A DNA stretch of 64,000 nucleotides from Saprospiraceae bacterium UBA1994. GTDB taxonomy: Bacteria > Bacteroidota > Bacteroidia > Chitinophagales > Saprospiraceae. The notes beneath the pieces are model-generated. The model had not been told where the DNA came from, ran no database searches, and saw only the letters and a program-made list of their open reading frames with translations. The DNA lies in contig DDCY01000029.1 of the NCBI GenBank assembly GCA_002335865.1, forward strand, positions 471,547 to 535,546. The letters are read 5' to 3'. Shown piece by piece: positions 44,221 to 53,513 of the stretch; position 1 is the first letter of the stretch, and each line of letters opens with the position of its first letter. The translations under genes and the position numbers were made by a program.

Positions 44221-46323
44221 CTAAAATCTAAACTTCAATAAGACTTTTACCTCTGTCTTATCCGGTCCGTTGATGGTTTGACCGGCACTTCCACTAGTGT
44301 CTCTATTGTTGAGATGGGTACGTGATACTCTCATCTCCGCACTGAGTAATCTGCTAAATCTATATTTCGCTTTGATGTAATACCTAGACCCTTTGTATTG
44401 ATAAAACGGGATAGAGAATTCGTACAAGATATCGTTTTCGTACATATAGATACGAGAATCGAAATTGTCAGTGTCAAATAAGGCATATCTAGCAGTAATC
44501 TGATAATTAGCCCCTTGAGGCTTCCACACAAAATCTTGATAGAAAAGACTACCTCTTGAGGTTTTATTCTGTAAATCAAATAAGGAGAATTCTGCTCTAG
44601 ACTTAAGAGTTATGCTCTTATTGACTCTATGAGTCAGATGCACTCTTAGCCTATGTAATTTGCTGATGCCCAATGCATCTATAGGATTGGTTTCTATATT
44701 GGTATTGCGAAGTTTTTCTTCGTATTTGTATTGCATGTAGACATTGAGCTTACGTTTAATGTTGTACTCAATTCTACCAAAATATTCTACTCCTCTAGCT
44801 GGAGCATCTCTTCTAAAACTCAACCAAGGATTGCGCCACATATCGACATATGCACTCACAGCCCATCTCTTATACGGTCTTATGGAGATACCCATGTACA
44901 AGCCTTTTTCATTATTAGGGCTGCTGGCTTCACCAAATGCATTGGCATTGAGCACTTGGTAGTCTCTGTCAAAGTTTCGATAGGAAAATGAGATGTCGAA
45001 TTTTCGATCCAAACCCAATAGCAAACCATGTACCTGAGCGGTACCATCGTTATCACTTTGGGCTACTTCTCCGAAGAAATTGAAATTGCGCCATCTATAA
45101 CTATATCCTATACTAGAATTAGTCAATTGATCACCTGAAAATCTATATTGTCGATACAAATCTTGAGTAGGTTGCAGAGGGAGACTGAAGTTCGTTCTGA
45201 GACCATTAAGTGATAGGCCTAGGCCTTTTAGCTTATATTCCAATGCGAAACCTGTAGATTGCAGCGTAACGCTATTTTTTTTAGCTATCTCATTCTCTGT
45301 TCTATGGAATCCATCTCTTATGATCGAACTTACATTGCTGAATCCAGTATCCATCGTAGTATCTAATCTGATGGTTCCGTTCGCATCACTATTGGAGTAA
45401 AATACGCTTAGATTTAGGTTTTTGTGTAAGCCTAATGTAGTCGAGGCACCTCTAAATTGGTTTGCTTCATTTACCGAGCTATAAGGTTTGATCACACGGC
45501 CTCCTTTCTTGATATTCATCACCTGCGAGCTCTTATTACCTCCAAAACTATTGTGTAGAATCAATCCTTGTCCCATACTGATCGTATAATCACCTAGGGT
45601 AACATCTTTAAGCCAACCAGTGATATCGCGCGCAGCTATATATCCTGAGTAGAAATCAAAACCATCGCTATTACTGCCTGTAAAGAATTCTTCTCCTGGA
45701 TCTTTCTCCCCAGTAAGACCCATCTTAAATACCTGTCCGTAGTCAAACTTATATCTAGCGAAAAGATGGTTAGGGTCTCCAAGGTAACACGGTGCTTCGC
45801 CGTCTTTGCTTTCAAATCCCTCGCGGTCTTCGAGCATACGTTTCCATTTGAAAAGTACCTGCGAAGTTCCTTCGCTAAGAATGTCGCTGAGATTGAATAT
45901 TTTTTGCTCATTATTTCCTGATACTTTGACGTAGGGCAAAAACTCTCTTATCGTCTCCATATCCATGGATTTGATAGCTTGCAACTCATATGTAGAATAG
46001 AAAGGGCCAAAAATATCTCTGTAACTAAGAAAATCCTGTATTTGAATACTATTTAAGATTTGCATCTCCTCCATTTGGACTTCAGAGATTTTATTAAGAT
46101 CTATGGGGCTACGACTAAAATAACTCAGATCGTCAGCTATATTATTGATGTCTATTTCCGCATCCTCTGCTTGATTCTCCAATGCATCTTCAAGTTTTTC
46201 TATAATGATGGTAGGAATGGTATCCTGAGCTACCACAGCCGATAGATAGGCCGCTGATAAAATAAGAAGCCAAACTGATCTTATTATTACTGTCTTTGAG
46301 AGATATGTGATTCCGTAAATCAA
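44221..46323 (-). CDS. Helix-hairpin-helix outer-membrane beta-barrel protein
   Basis: 700 residues with a signal peptide ending near VVAQ. Residues about 65-130 hold helix-hairpin-helix like repeats (PIDLNKISEVQMEEMQILNS, FGPFYSTYELQAIKSMDMETI). The rest is a long series of amphipathic strands with aromatic girdles and Gly turns, ending in KVLLKFRF, a terminal Phe typical of outer-membrane barrels. This fusion of ComEA-like hairpins to a barrel is a recurrent Bacteroidota architecture; a role in DNA uptake or surface assembly is speculative. It is divergent from the DUF5686 gene. Confidence 0.82.
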   Translation of the reverse strand: MIYGITYLSKTVIIRSVWLLILSAAYLSAVVAQDTIPTIIIEKLEDALENQAEDAEIDINNIADDLSYFSRSPIDLNKISEVQMEEMQILNSIQIQDFLSYRDIFGPFYSTYELQAIKSMDMETIREFLPYVKVSGNNEQKIFNLSDILSEGTSQVLFKWKRMLEDREGFESKDGEAPCYLGDPNHLFARYKFDYGQVFKMGLTGEKDPGEEFFTGSNSDGFDFYSGYIAARDITGWLKDVTLGDYTISMGQGLILHNSFGGNKSSQVMNIKKGGRVIKPYSSVNEANQFRGASTTLGLHKNLNLSVFYSNSDANGTIRLDTTMDTGFSNVSSIIRDGFHRTENEIAKKNSVTLQSTGFALEYKLKGLGLSLNGLRTNFSLPLQPTQDLYRQYRFSGDQLTNSSIGYSYRWRNFNFFGEVAQSDNDGTAQVHGLLLGLDRKFDISFSYRNFDRDYQVLNANAFGEASSPNNEKGLYMGISIRPYKRWAVSAYVDMWRNPWLSFRRDAPARGVEYFGRIEYNIKRKLNVYMQYKYEEKLRNTNIETNPIDALGISKLHRLRVHLTHRVNKSITLKSRAEFSLFDLQNKTSRGSLFYQDFVWKPQGANYQITARYALFDTDNFDSRIYMYENDILYEFSIPFYQYKGSRYYIKAKYRFSRLLSAEMRVSRTHLNNRDTSGSAGQTINGPDKTEVKVLLKFRF

Positions 46324-46574
46324 GAACTCAAGATAAGTATTATCTCAATAGTTGCAGCCCAAAATAAATATTTTGAGTCTTTAGGATATTAATGAAGTTA
46401 TAAGGATTGTTAATACTAAATCTAAGTTAGAAATGAATTAATTGCTTTACCTGAATAACTTCACCTTTTTTTATGATCTTTTCATTATGATCTTAAACAG
46501 TAATGGGGTATTCAACAATATAAATATCGTTTTAGGAGTCTTATATTTAACTTGTGAGATCATATACCACTTAT

Positions 46575-49040
46575 ATGAAATATATATATATTCTATTTTT
46601 CTATCTATTATTAATCCCTTGTGCCCAATCGCAACTCACTGGCACGATTACTGGCGAAATTGGTGATACGCTCCCTTATGCTTCTGTATATGTCGAAGGT
46701 ACAGCCCAAGGTACGGTAGCTAATGAAAACGGTGAGTATAACTTAGAATTAGCAAAAGGTACTTATAGTATCGTATATCAATACATCGGATATGAAAAAG
46801 TAGTGCATAAAATCACTATCAATGGTGTTGCTCAATCTAATGATGTGATACTTAAAGAGATTGCTTATCAAATGAATGATATACTCATCGCGGCAAATGC
46901 GGAAGATCCAGCTTATGCTATAATTAGAAAAGCCATCAAGAATAGAAATAAAAATAAGAATCTTATACAATCCTATACTGCCAATGTATATGTTAAAGGG
47001 AATGTCAAGATGTTAGATGCGCCGGAAAGTATATTCGGCCAAGATATCGGAAATTTAGACGGTATATTAAATGATTCTACAAGGCAAGGAATTATATATC
47101 TGTCAGAGTCTCAGTCTAAAATTACTTTCGAAAGACCTGATAAGATAAAAGAAGAAATGTATAGCTCCATTGTCAGTGGAAGTGATAATGGTCTCAATGC
47201 GAATCAGTTTAGCAATGCACGATTTGACTTTTATAAAGAGTATCAGGAATTTAATAGAAGTATGATCACGCCTTTAGCAGACAATTCCATGGACTATTAT
47301 AAATTTAAACTATTGGGGACTAGCTATGATACCAATGGAAAATTGGTTAATAAAATAAAAGTAATCCCCAAGTCTAATTATCAACCTTGCTTTTTTGGTA
47401 TAATTTACATCTATGAAAATAGTTGGGGCCTTCATAGTATAGATCTCAAATACACTGGTAAATCGGTTAAGCTAAAGTTCTTTGATACTATTGGAGTGAA
47501 GCAGATATTCGTTTCTTTGAATGGATTTGATGGTCATCCATTGATATCGCAAACACTAGAATTTTCTGCAAATATGTTTGGCTTCAAAATAGGTGGCTCA
47601 TTTAATTATATATTCTCTGATTATAAACTTAATGAGCAGGTGGCAGATGGTACTTTTACCGCCGAGCTATTTAGTATGAATAAAGATGCAATAGTTAGAG
47701 ATAGTGCTTTCTGGGAAGATGTAAGACCTATACCATTGACCGCCGAAGAAAAGATAGATTATATACGTAAAGATTCATTGAAGCAAATATGGGAATCAAA
47801 GCCATACCTAGATTCTTTGGATAGAGCCAATAATAAATTTAAATGGTCAGATATACTCTTTGGCTATGAGTATGATCAGACGTTTGGCAAAAGATATTAT
47901 AGCTATAAAAGTCCACTGAGTACTTATCAATTCAATGCGGTGGAAGGTCATACTTTGTCAGTAGCTTTCGAAGCGAGGATTTATGACAGTACAGAAAATA
48001 AGCAGCTCAAAATTAATCCTTTAATTCGCTATGGATATGCAGATAAAAAGATCAAGGCATCTGTAAATCTAAGGTATCTATTTGATCGTAAAAATTATGG
48101 AAACGCTTTTCTTGGAGGAGGACGTGAGTACAGTCAGCTAGATAATCGTAATCCGGTGATGTCGAATATCAATTCGCTGTATAGTTTGTTTTCTAAGTGT
48201 AACCTTCTTCACTTGTATGAAAAAAGATATGTGAGTGCCAAAGTCACAAGAGAAGTATCTAATGGAATCTATCTCATACCATTTGTCAATTATGAAAATC
48301 GTCGACCATTGAATAATAATTCGGACTATAGTTGGAGTGAAGACGATTATACGTATAGGCCTAATGATGTCATCGGCAATGACGAATTTGAGTCTCTGTA
48401 TTTCTTTGAAAATCATGATGCAGTTACTCTAGGTACAAAATTTGTTTGGTATCCAGGACAAAAATATATGTCGTTTCCAGCTTTTAAAAGTCGTATGCAA
48501 AGTGGTGCACCCAGGTTTCAAATTGATTATACCCTGGGCTTGAATGATGTATCATACAACAAATTAGAAATTCAAATTTTGGACAAAAAAGTGAACACAA
48601 ATTTATTTGGCTACAGTTCATACTTAATAGAAGGCGGCATGTTTTTTTCTGATGAATCGGTAGCATTTCCTGACTTATTTCATTTCCGAGGTAACGAGAC
48701 TTTCATCAATTACTCTAGTAGTAATCTAGGCACTTTTAAGTTGATGCCTCAGTATGTGTATAGCACTACTGAAAATTTTGGAACTGCATTTTTTGAGCAT
48801 CATTTTGATGGTTATATCTTGGATCGCATTCCATTATTCAGAAATATGGGCGCCAATATAATTGTAGGTGGTAATGCATTGGTATACAAAGATCAATACT
48901 ACTACGAATATTCAGTAGGATTAGAAGGTATTAGTATTGGACCTTTCACATTATTTAGAATGGACTATGCTTGGGCGAAAGACAAATACGGGATCAGCGA
49001 TCATGGTTTTATATTAGGTCTGAGTCAGATATTTGAATAA
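46575..49040 (+). CDS. DUF5686 protein with carboxypeptidase-regulatory-like domain
   Basis: The eighth codon of the frame (ATG at 46575) begins a signal peptide MKYIYILFF...PCAQS, so I take it as the start (821 residues; the first Met is at 46554). Residues about 20-105 are a CarboxypepD_reg-like domain (GEIGDTLPYASVYVEGTAQGTVANENGEYNL, IVYQYIGYEKVVHKI). The middle and C-terminal parts are DUF5686, with strands ending at LGLSQIFE, probably an outer-membrane barrel. The family is common in Bacteroidota; function unknown, sometimes linked to nutrient uptake. Two imperfect TGATCATCGTA repeats follow its stop. Confidence 0.85.
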   Translation: MKYIYILFFYLLLIPCAQSQLTGTITGEIGDTLPYASVYVEGTAQGTVANENGEYNLELAKGTYSIVYQYIGYEKVVHKITINGVAQSNDVILKEIAYQMNDILIAANAEDPAYAIIRKAIKNRNKNKNLIQSYTANVYVKGNVKMLDAPESIFGQDIGNLDGILNDSTRQGIIYLSESQSKITFERPDKIKEEMYSSIVSGSDNGLNANQFSNARFDFYKEYQEFNRSMITPLADNSMDYYKFKLLGTSYDTNGKLVNKIKVIPKSNYQPCFFGIIYIYENSWGLHSIDLKYTGKSVKLKFFDTIGVKQIFVSLNGFDGHPLISQTLEFSANMFGFKIGGSFNYIFSDYKLNEQVADGTFTAELFSMNKDAIVRDSAFWEDVRPIPLTAEEKIDYIRKDSLKQIWESKPYLDSLDRANNKFKWSDILFGYEYDQTFGKRYYSYKSPLSTYQFNAVEGHTLSVAFEARIYDSTENKQLKINPLIRYGYADKKIKASVNLRYLFDRKNYGNAFLGGGREYSQLDNRNPVMSNINSLYSLFSKCNLLHLYEKRYVSAKVTREVSNGIYLIPFVNYENRRPLNNNSDYSWSEDDYTYRPNDVIGNDEFESLYFFENHDAVTLGTKFVWYPGQKYMSFPAFKSRMQSGAPRFQIDYTLGLNDVSYNKLEIQILDKKVNTNLFGYSSYLIEGGMFFSDESVAFPDLFHFRGNETFINYSSSNLGTFKLMPQYVYSTTENFGTAFFEHHFDGYILDRIPLFRNMGANIIVGGNALVYKDQYYYEYSVGLEGISIGPFTLFRMDYAWAKDKYGISDHGFILGLSQIFE

Positions 49041-49049
49041 AACTTTGTT

Positions 49050-49168
49050 GATCATCGTAGTTGCGATTACATATGAATGAAGCTTTGTATCAAAAAAAGT
49101 TAACGATAGTACTTCTTTATAAATTTAAAATAAAGATTTGGTGATCATCGTAATTCCGTTATTACATA
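49050..49168 (+). repeat. Pair of imperfect direct repeats downstream of the DUF5686 gene
   Basis: TGATCATCGTAGTTGCG near 49050 and TGATCATCGTAATTCCG near 49142 both lead into a TTACATA, spaced about 92 bases apart. No gene lies between. Purpose unknown. Confidence 0.4.
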
Positions 49169-49245
49169 ATTATTACTGCTTCATAATTCAAGAGGCTTGG
49201 TGAATCCAAAAATTTCGAGAAGGTTTATTATAAGTACCAATGTCT

Positions 49246-50022
49246 TTATCCCATAGTCCCCTTTACCAATCCGCCATCTACACTTATAGTTTGTCCGGTG
49301 ATAAACGAAGACTTTTCAGATAATAACCATATTGCTAGGGAAGCCAAGTTTTCTGGATTTCCTAATTTACTCATTTTCGTTTCAGATTCATATTGTTGTC
49401 GAGCTTCTGCTGGAGTGATTCCTAGAAGCATAGATTTATGGGAAAACAATCGCTCCATCGCTGGTGTGGCGTGATATCCTGGTGCTAATATATTGAGCGT
49501 GATTCCTTGGTCTGCAATTTCTTGAGAAAGTGTTTTTACAAATCCTACTACGGCTAATCTAAGTGAGTTACTCAAAACTAGATTTTCTACTGGCTGTTTG
49601 ACACTCACGCTTTCGATGTATAGTATACGACCATATTGTTGATCGACAAACTTGTCCAAAAGTATTTTTGTGAATTTCACTTTCCAACGTAAAATACTTG
49701 CGTAAGAATCGTCCCAATCATCCATTTCTGTAGCAACAAATGATTTGGCAGGTGGGCCGCCAGCATTCATAAGTACACCATCTAGTCTGCGGAGACCCAG
49801 TGTGCAAATGATCTCAGACATTGTAGTATCTGTAGTTATATCTCCAGCTACGGTTTCTACTTGATCTGGATAGGCTGATTTTAGTTTATTAAGTTTTTCC
49901 TCACCTCTAGCATTGAGTATTACATGTGCACCTTCGTCAATGAGCGTTATAGCGATAGCTTTACCAAATCCACTAGTAGCACCAGTAACTACGAATAGTT
50001 TTCCTTCTAATTTTAGATCCAT
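49246..50022 (-). CDS. SDR-fold oxidoreductase with non-standard active site
   Basis: 258 residues. The NAD(P)-binding GATSGFGKAIA, the NAGG-type segment (LMNAGGPPAKSF) and the C-terminal FITGQTISVDGGLVKG are classical SDR. The Ser of the catalytic tetrad region (IESVSVKQP) is present, but where Y-x-x-x-K should stand the sequence reads SNSLR, so Tyr is Ser and Lys is Arg. A subfamily with S/N-x-x-R at this place is known, so it may still be an active enzyme of other mechanism. It overlaps the TerB-like gene by one base and is in one operon with it. Confidence 0.85.
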   Translation of the reverse strand: MDLKLEGKLFVVTGATSGFGKAIAITLIDEGAHVILNARGEEKLNKLKSAYPDQVETVAGDITTDTTMSEIICTLGLRRLDGVLMNAGGPPAKSFVATEMDDWDDSYASILRWKVKFTKILLDKFVDQQYGRILYIESVSVKQPVENLVLSNSLRLAVVGFVKTLSQEIADQGITLNILAPGYHATPAMERLFSHKSMLLGITPAEARQQYESETKMSKLGNPENLASLAIWLLSEKSSFITGQTISVDGGLVKGTMG

Positions 50023-50345
50023 TAAAGTAATTTTTCTAGAAAATGAAATATTTCTTTTTCAACGATATCATAGGCATTGTCAACCTTGAATATAGATTCA
50101 ATCTTGTCTAGCACCTCTTGCTTTCTATCTGATGTAGGGTAGTGAATACCTTTATATGCCATGATCGTTTCAAGTGCCTCAAAGTCACTCATCTTATCAA
50201 AGATGGCATAGATCTTTTCATAGGTAGTGATACTCACAGATTTGATAATAGTAGCTTTTTCTTTAGGAGTAAACTCTTCATTTGCATTAGCGGCATATAA
50301 TAATGTAATGCAGATAAATTCGTCAAAGCTTAAATTATCTTTCAT
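50022..50345 (-). CDS. Small helical TerB-like protein
   Basis: 107 residues, all helical by composition. ICITLLYAANANEEFTPKEKATI resembles the first helices of TerB-like domains (tellurite-resistance TerB fold), with an acidic metal-ligand region. Function unknown. Its stop overlaps the SDR start by one base, so the two are translated together. Confidence 0.55.
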   Translation of the reverse strand: MKDNLSFDEFICITLLYAANANEEFTPKEKATIIKSVSITTYEKIYAIFDKMSDFEALETIMAYKGIHYPTSDRKQEVLDKIESIFKVDNAYDIVEKEIFHFLEKLL

Positions 50346-50695
50346 AGTATGGTTATTGATATTAATTTCTATTTAAAATAGATACAAAAATATAGATTTC
50401 TAAATTTTTGTATAATTTATAAATCTTAGTAATTCTTGATCTTTAGTGAAATCAAAAGTTAAATATATTAGATATTTTGTTTGCTTCAGTTAGTCAATCA
50501 GTCTCACGATTCAGATAAATTGGGAAGTTGGTTTACCTAGACGGCACCTATATATCGATTGGGGTTGTCCGCATGATGTGTCTCTTTGTTACATTATTTG
50601 AGTAATATAGCTGTATCGTGACCAAATTAAAAGATTCTCCAGTAGACACAAGTGAAATGAAGATATCCTTTACAATACTGCTTTATTTATTATTA
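50346..50695. other. Gene-free stretch between kbl and the TerB-like gene
   Basis: AT-rich with stops in every frame; no clear hairpin. The upstream part should hold the promoter of the TerB-like/SDR operon. Confidence 0.4.
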
Positions 50696-51889
50696 TTAAA
50701 TAACACCCAATTCTTTACCAACTTTTGTAAATGCTTCTACACATTTATCGATTTGATCGAATGAATGTCCGGCACTAATTTGTGTTCTAATCCGTGCTTT
50801 TTCTTGGGGAACTACAGGATAGAAAAATCCTATCACATATATTCCTTCTTCCAAAAGCATATTAGCAAATTTCTGAGAAAGAGGTGCATCATATAACATA
50901 ACCGGAACGATAGCATGCGTACCTTCTACTATATCAAAACCGGCAGCTACCATCTTAGATCTAAATCTTGCAGTATTTTCAGCTAGTTTATCTCTAAGCT
51001 CTGTAGATTCTGTTAATATATCCAATACTTTCAATGATGCTCCTACAATTACTGGGGCCAATGTATTAGAAAATAAATAAGGTCTAGATCGCTGACGAAG
51101 CATAGACACTATCTCTTTGCTAGCGGCAGTAAATCCACCCGATGCTCCACCAAGCGCTTTGCCAAATGTACCTGTGATAATATCTACTCTTCCAAAAGCA
51201 CCGCAATGCTCTGCACTTCCTCTTCCAGTCATACCTGTAAATCCTGTAGCATGACAATCGTCGACCATAGTCAATGCACCGTACTTCTCTGCAAGATCAC
51301 ATATTTTATCTATCTGAGCAATTACTCCATCCATGCTAAATACACCATCGGTAGCGATCATAATACGTCGAGCGCCAGACTTTTGGGCTTCCTTAAGCTT
51401 AGTTTCTAAATCTGACATATCATTACTAATATATCTGAATCTTTTCGCCTTGCATAATCTTATCCCGTCAATGATGGACGCATGATTAAGTGTATCAGAT
51501 ATGATCGCATCTTCTGCAGTAAGTAATGGCTCAAATAATCCACCATTGGCATCAAATGCCGCAGCATAGAGTATTGCATCCTCTGTACCTACAAACTTTG
51601 AAATTTTTTGCTCTAACTCCTTGTGGATATCTTGAGTCCCACAAATAAATCTAACCGAAGACATACCAAATCCATGTGAATCAATGGCAGCTTTTGCTGC
51701 TTCGATAATCTCTGGTTGGGATGACAATCCTAGATAATTATTAGCACAAAAGTTAAGTACCTGATGACCCTTGTATGTTTCTATTTTAGAACTCTGAGGA
51801 GTTACAATAATTCTCTCTTCTTTAAAGAGACCATCTTTTTTAATCTGATTTAATTCTGCTTGTATCGCCTTATTTATACTCTCTGACAT
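50696..51889 (-). CDS. kbl: 2-amino-3-ketobutyrate CoA ligase (glycine C-acetyltransferase)
   Basis: 397 residues. LNFCANNYLGLSSQPEI, SHGFGMSSVRFICGTQDIHKELE, the VDDCHATGFTG motif with the PLP-stacking and Asp residues, and DIITGTFGKALGG with Lys244 as PLP Schiff base all fit Kbl. It cleaves 2-amino-3-ketobutyrate with CoA to glycine and acetyl-CoA. It lies 66 bases downstream of the threonine dehydrogenase gene, its substrate source. Confidence 0.96.
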   Translation of the reverse strand: MSESINKAIQAELNQIKKDGLFKEERIIVTPQSSKIETYKGHQVLNFCANNYLGLSSQPEIIEAAKAAIDSHGFGMSSVRFICGTQDIHKELEQKISKFVGTEDAILYAAAFDANGGLFEPLLTAEDAIISDTLNHASIIDGIRLCKAKRFRYISNDMSDLETKLKEAQKSGARRIMIATDGVFSMDGVIAQIDKICDLAEKYGALTMVDDCHATGFTGMTGRGSAEHCGAFGRVDIITGTFGKALGGASGGFTAASKEIVSMLRQRSRPYLFSNTLAPVIVGASLKVLDILTESTELRDKLAENTARFRSKMVAAGFDIVEGTHAIVPVMLYDAPLSQKFANMLLEEGIYVIGFFYPVVPQEKARIRTQISAGHSFDQIDKCVEAFTKVGKELGVI

Positions 51890-51955
51890 TTTCTGTTTTT
51901 TCTTTATTCTATTAAGTAAGTTTTCTTCTGCTGTCTGCAGTATAGCATTCTTACA

Positions 51956-52912
51956 TTAACTTCCAACTGAATACTGCATTCTCAAATTCTTAATCATATC
52001 TACCGACATAGCATCTAGATCATATTCTTCTTTCCAGTTCCAATCTCTACGAGCCATACCATCATCTATAGATTCAATCCAACTCGCAGCGATATCTTGT
52101 CTATGGTCAGGCTCATAACTAATTTTGAAATCTGGAATTATTTTACGAATACTCTCTGCAATCTCTGACGGAGTAAAACTCATCGCGGACAAGTTATAAC
52201 TAGTTCTAATATTCAGATTATTTTTATCTGCTTGCATAAGCTGTATCGTGGCTCTTATTGCATCCGGCATATACATCATGGGTAATCTAGTTTCTTCTGC
52301 AAGAAAACAGACATATTCTTCACTTTTGACAGCAGCGTGATATATTTCTACTGCATAATCAGTAGTGCCACCACTAGGCAAAGATTGATAACCGATAATA
52401 CCCGGATATCTTATCGATCTTATATCTGTACCATACCTATCATAATAATAATTAGACCAAAGCTCCCCTGAGGATTTGCTGATGCCATACACAGTACTTG
52501 GCATCAAGGGTACATGTTGCGATGTATTTTCTCTGGGTGTGGTAGTTCCAAATACTGCAATGGTACTTGGAAAAAACAATTTGTCTAATTGAAACTTCTC
52601 AGCAAGCTCAAGTATAGTTAGATAACCATCTAAATTTACCTTCCAGGTTTTCATTGGGTTAAACTCACCGCTTGCTGATAGTATCGCTGCCATATGATAT
52701 ACTTGCGTGATTTCGTGTTTCTCTACGATCTCGTGCAATCTTGTGACATTCATGATATCTAGAAACTCATATGGTTCATTATCCAATATGTCCACACTAG
52801 ATATATCAGTCGACAGTACATTATCTTTGCCGTGTAGTATACGAAGTTCTGAAGCTAATACTCTTCCGAGCTGGCCATTGGCACCAGTGATAAGAATTTT
52901 GTCTTTACTCAT
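51956..52912 (-). CDS. tdh: L-threonine 3-dehydrogenase, extended-SDR type
   Basis: 318 residues. TGANGQLGRVLASEL is the NAD site; STVYGISKSSGELW carries the catalytic Tyr and Lys; YRYPGIIGYQSLPSGGTTDYAVEIYHAA-like blocks match the epimerase-type threonine dehydrogenases, which are unrelated to E. coli Tdh. It oxidises threonine to 2-amino-3-ketobutyrate, which Kbl then splits. The pair with kbl makes the threonine-to-glycine pathway. Confidence 0.94.
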   Translation of the reverse strand: MSKDKILITGANGQLGRVLASELRILHGKDNVLSTDISSVDILDNEPYEFLDIMNVTRLHEIVEKHEITQVYHMAAILSASGEFNPMKTWKVNLDGYLTILELAEKFQLDKLFFPSTIAVFGTTTPRENTSQHVPLMPSTVYGISKSSGELWSNYYYDRYGTDIRSIRYPGIIGYQSLPSGGTTDYAVEIYHAAVKSEEYVCFLAEETRLPMMYMPDAIRATIQLMQADKNNLNIRTSYNLSAMSFTPSEIAESIRKIIPDFKISYEPDHRQDIAASWIESIDDGMARRDWNWKEEYDLDAMSVDMIKNLRMQYSVGS

Positions 52913-53060
52913 TTAGTTTGGTATATTCCACACAAGATAGTTCTTCCCACAATAATATCTAAGAACTTTGAATATTAACTTATTCAATGTATCTTGATTA
53001 ATAAATAGCTTATTATCTGAGCTTTTAGCTATCCCAAAGCATTTAAAATATTAATTAGTT

Positions 53061-53513
53061 TTAGTCATTATAATTAGGAACTTCCCTCAAAAACTTAACT
53101 TTTTTATTTCCTTTATCGATAGCACAACAATATGTTTGTACACCGTTGGTTACCAATAGATAAGGTGCATTGAGCGTAATGTTATATCTAGATGCTTGGT
53201 CTAACACTGATTGATTTATAGGTTCTTTATGTGACTTGCATTCAATGAGTAAATAGGGCTTTATATCTTGATCGTAGACTATGATATCGTATCTTTTGTT
53301 TTGACCAAATACTTTGAGTGACTTTTCAACTTGAATTCTTGAGATAGGATAATCTAGCTTCTGTGTGAGGTATAGAATAAGTAACTGCCTTACCAGTTCT
53401 TCTGGTTGAGGTACGAGGTACTTCTTTCTTAAAGGATCCCATATGAACTTAGTATTACCTTCAGATCTTACTTTTAATTGCGATCGAAACTTATGTAGAT
53501 TGATATCTATCAT
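53061..53513 (-). CDS. HsdR N-terminal-like (PD-(D/E)xK) nuclease-fold protein
   Basis: 150 residues. The pattern RQLLILYLTQKLDYPISRIQVEK, RYDIIVYDQDIKPYLLIECKSHKEPI gives the Asp, the E-x-K and the surrounding strands of the type I restriction HsdR N-terminal fold. Stand-alone proteins of this kind are common in Bacteroidota, often beside holA; here the partner is a different gene. It overlaps the 622-residue gene by four bases (ATGA), so they are translationally coupled. Nuclease activity is plausible but unproved. Confidence 0.8.
   Translation of the reverse strand: MIDINLHKFRSQLKVRSEGNTKFIWDPLRKKYLVPQPEELVRQLLILYLTQKLDYPISRIQVEKSLKVFGQNKRYDIIVYDQDIKPYLLIECKSHKEPINQSVLDQASRYNITLNAPYLLVTNGVQTYCCAIDKGNKKVKFLREVPNYND

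Noticed and set aside
44731..44991. Plus-strand frames inside the barrel protein gene
   Set aside because: Antisense shadows of a well-supported gene.
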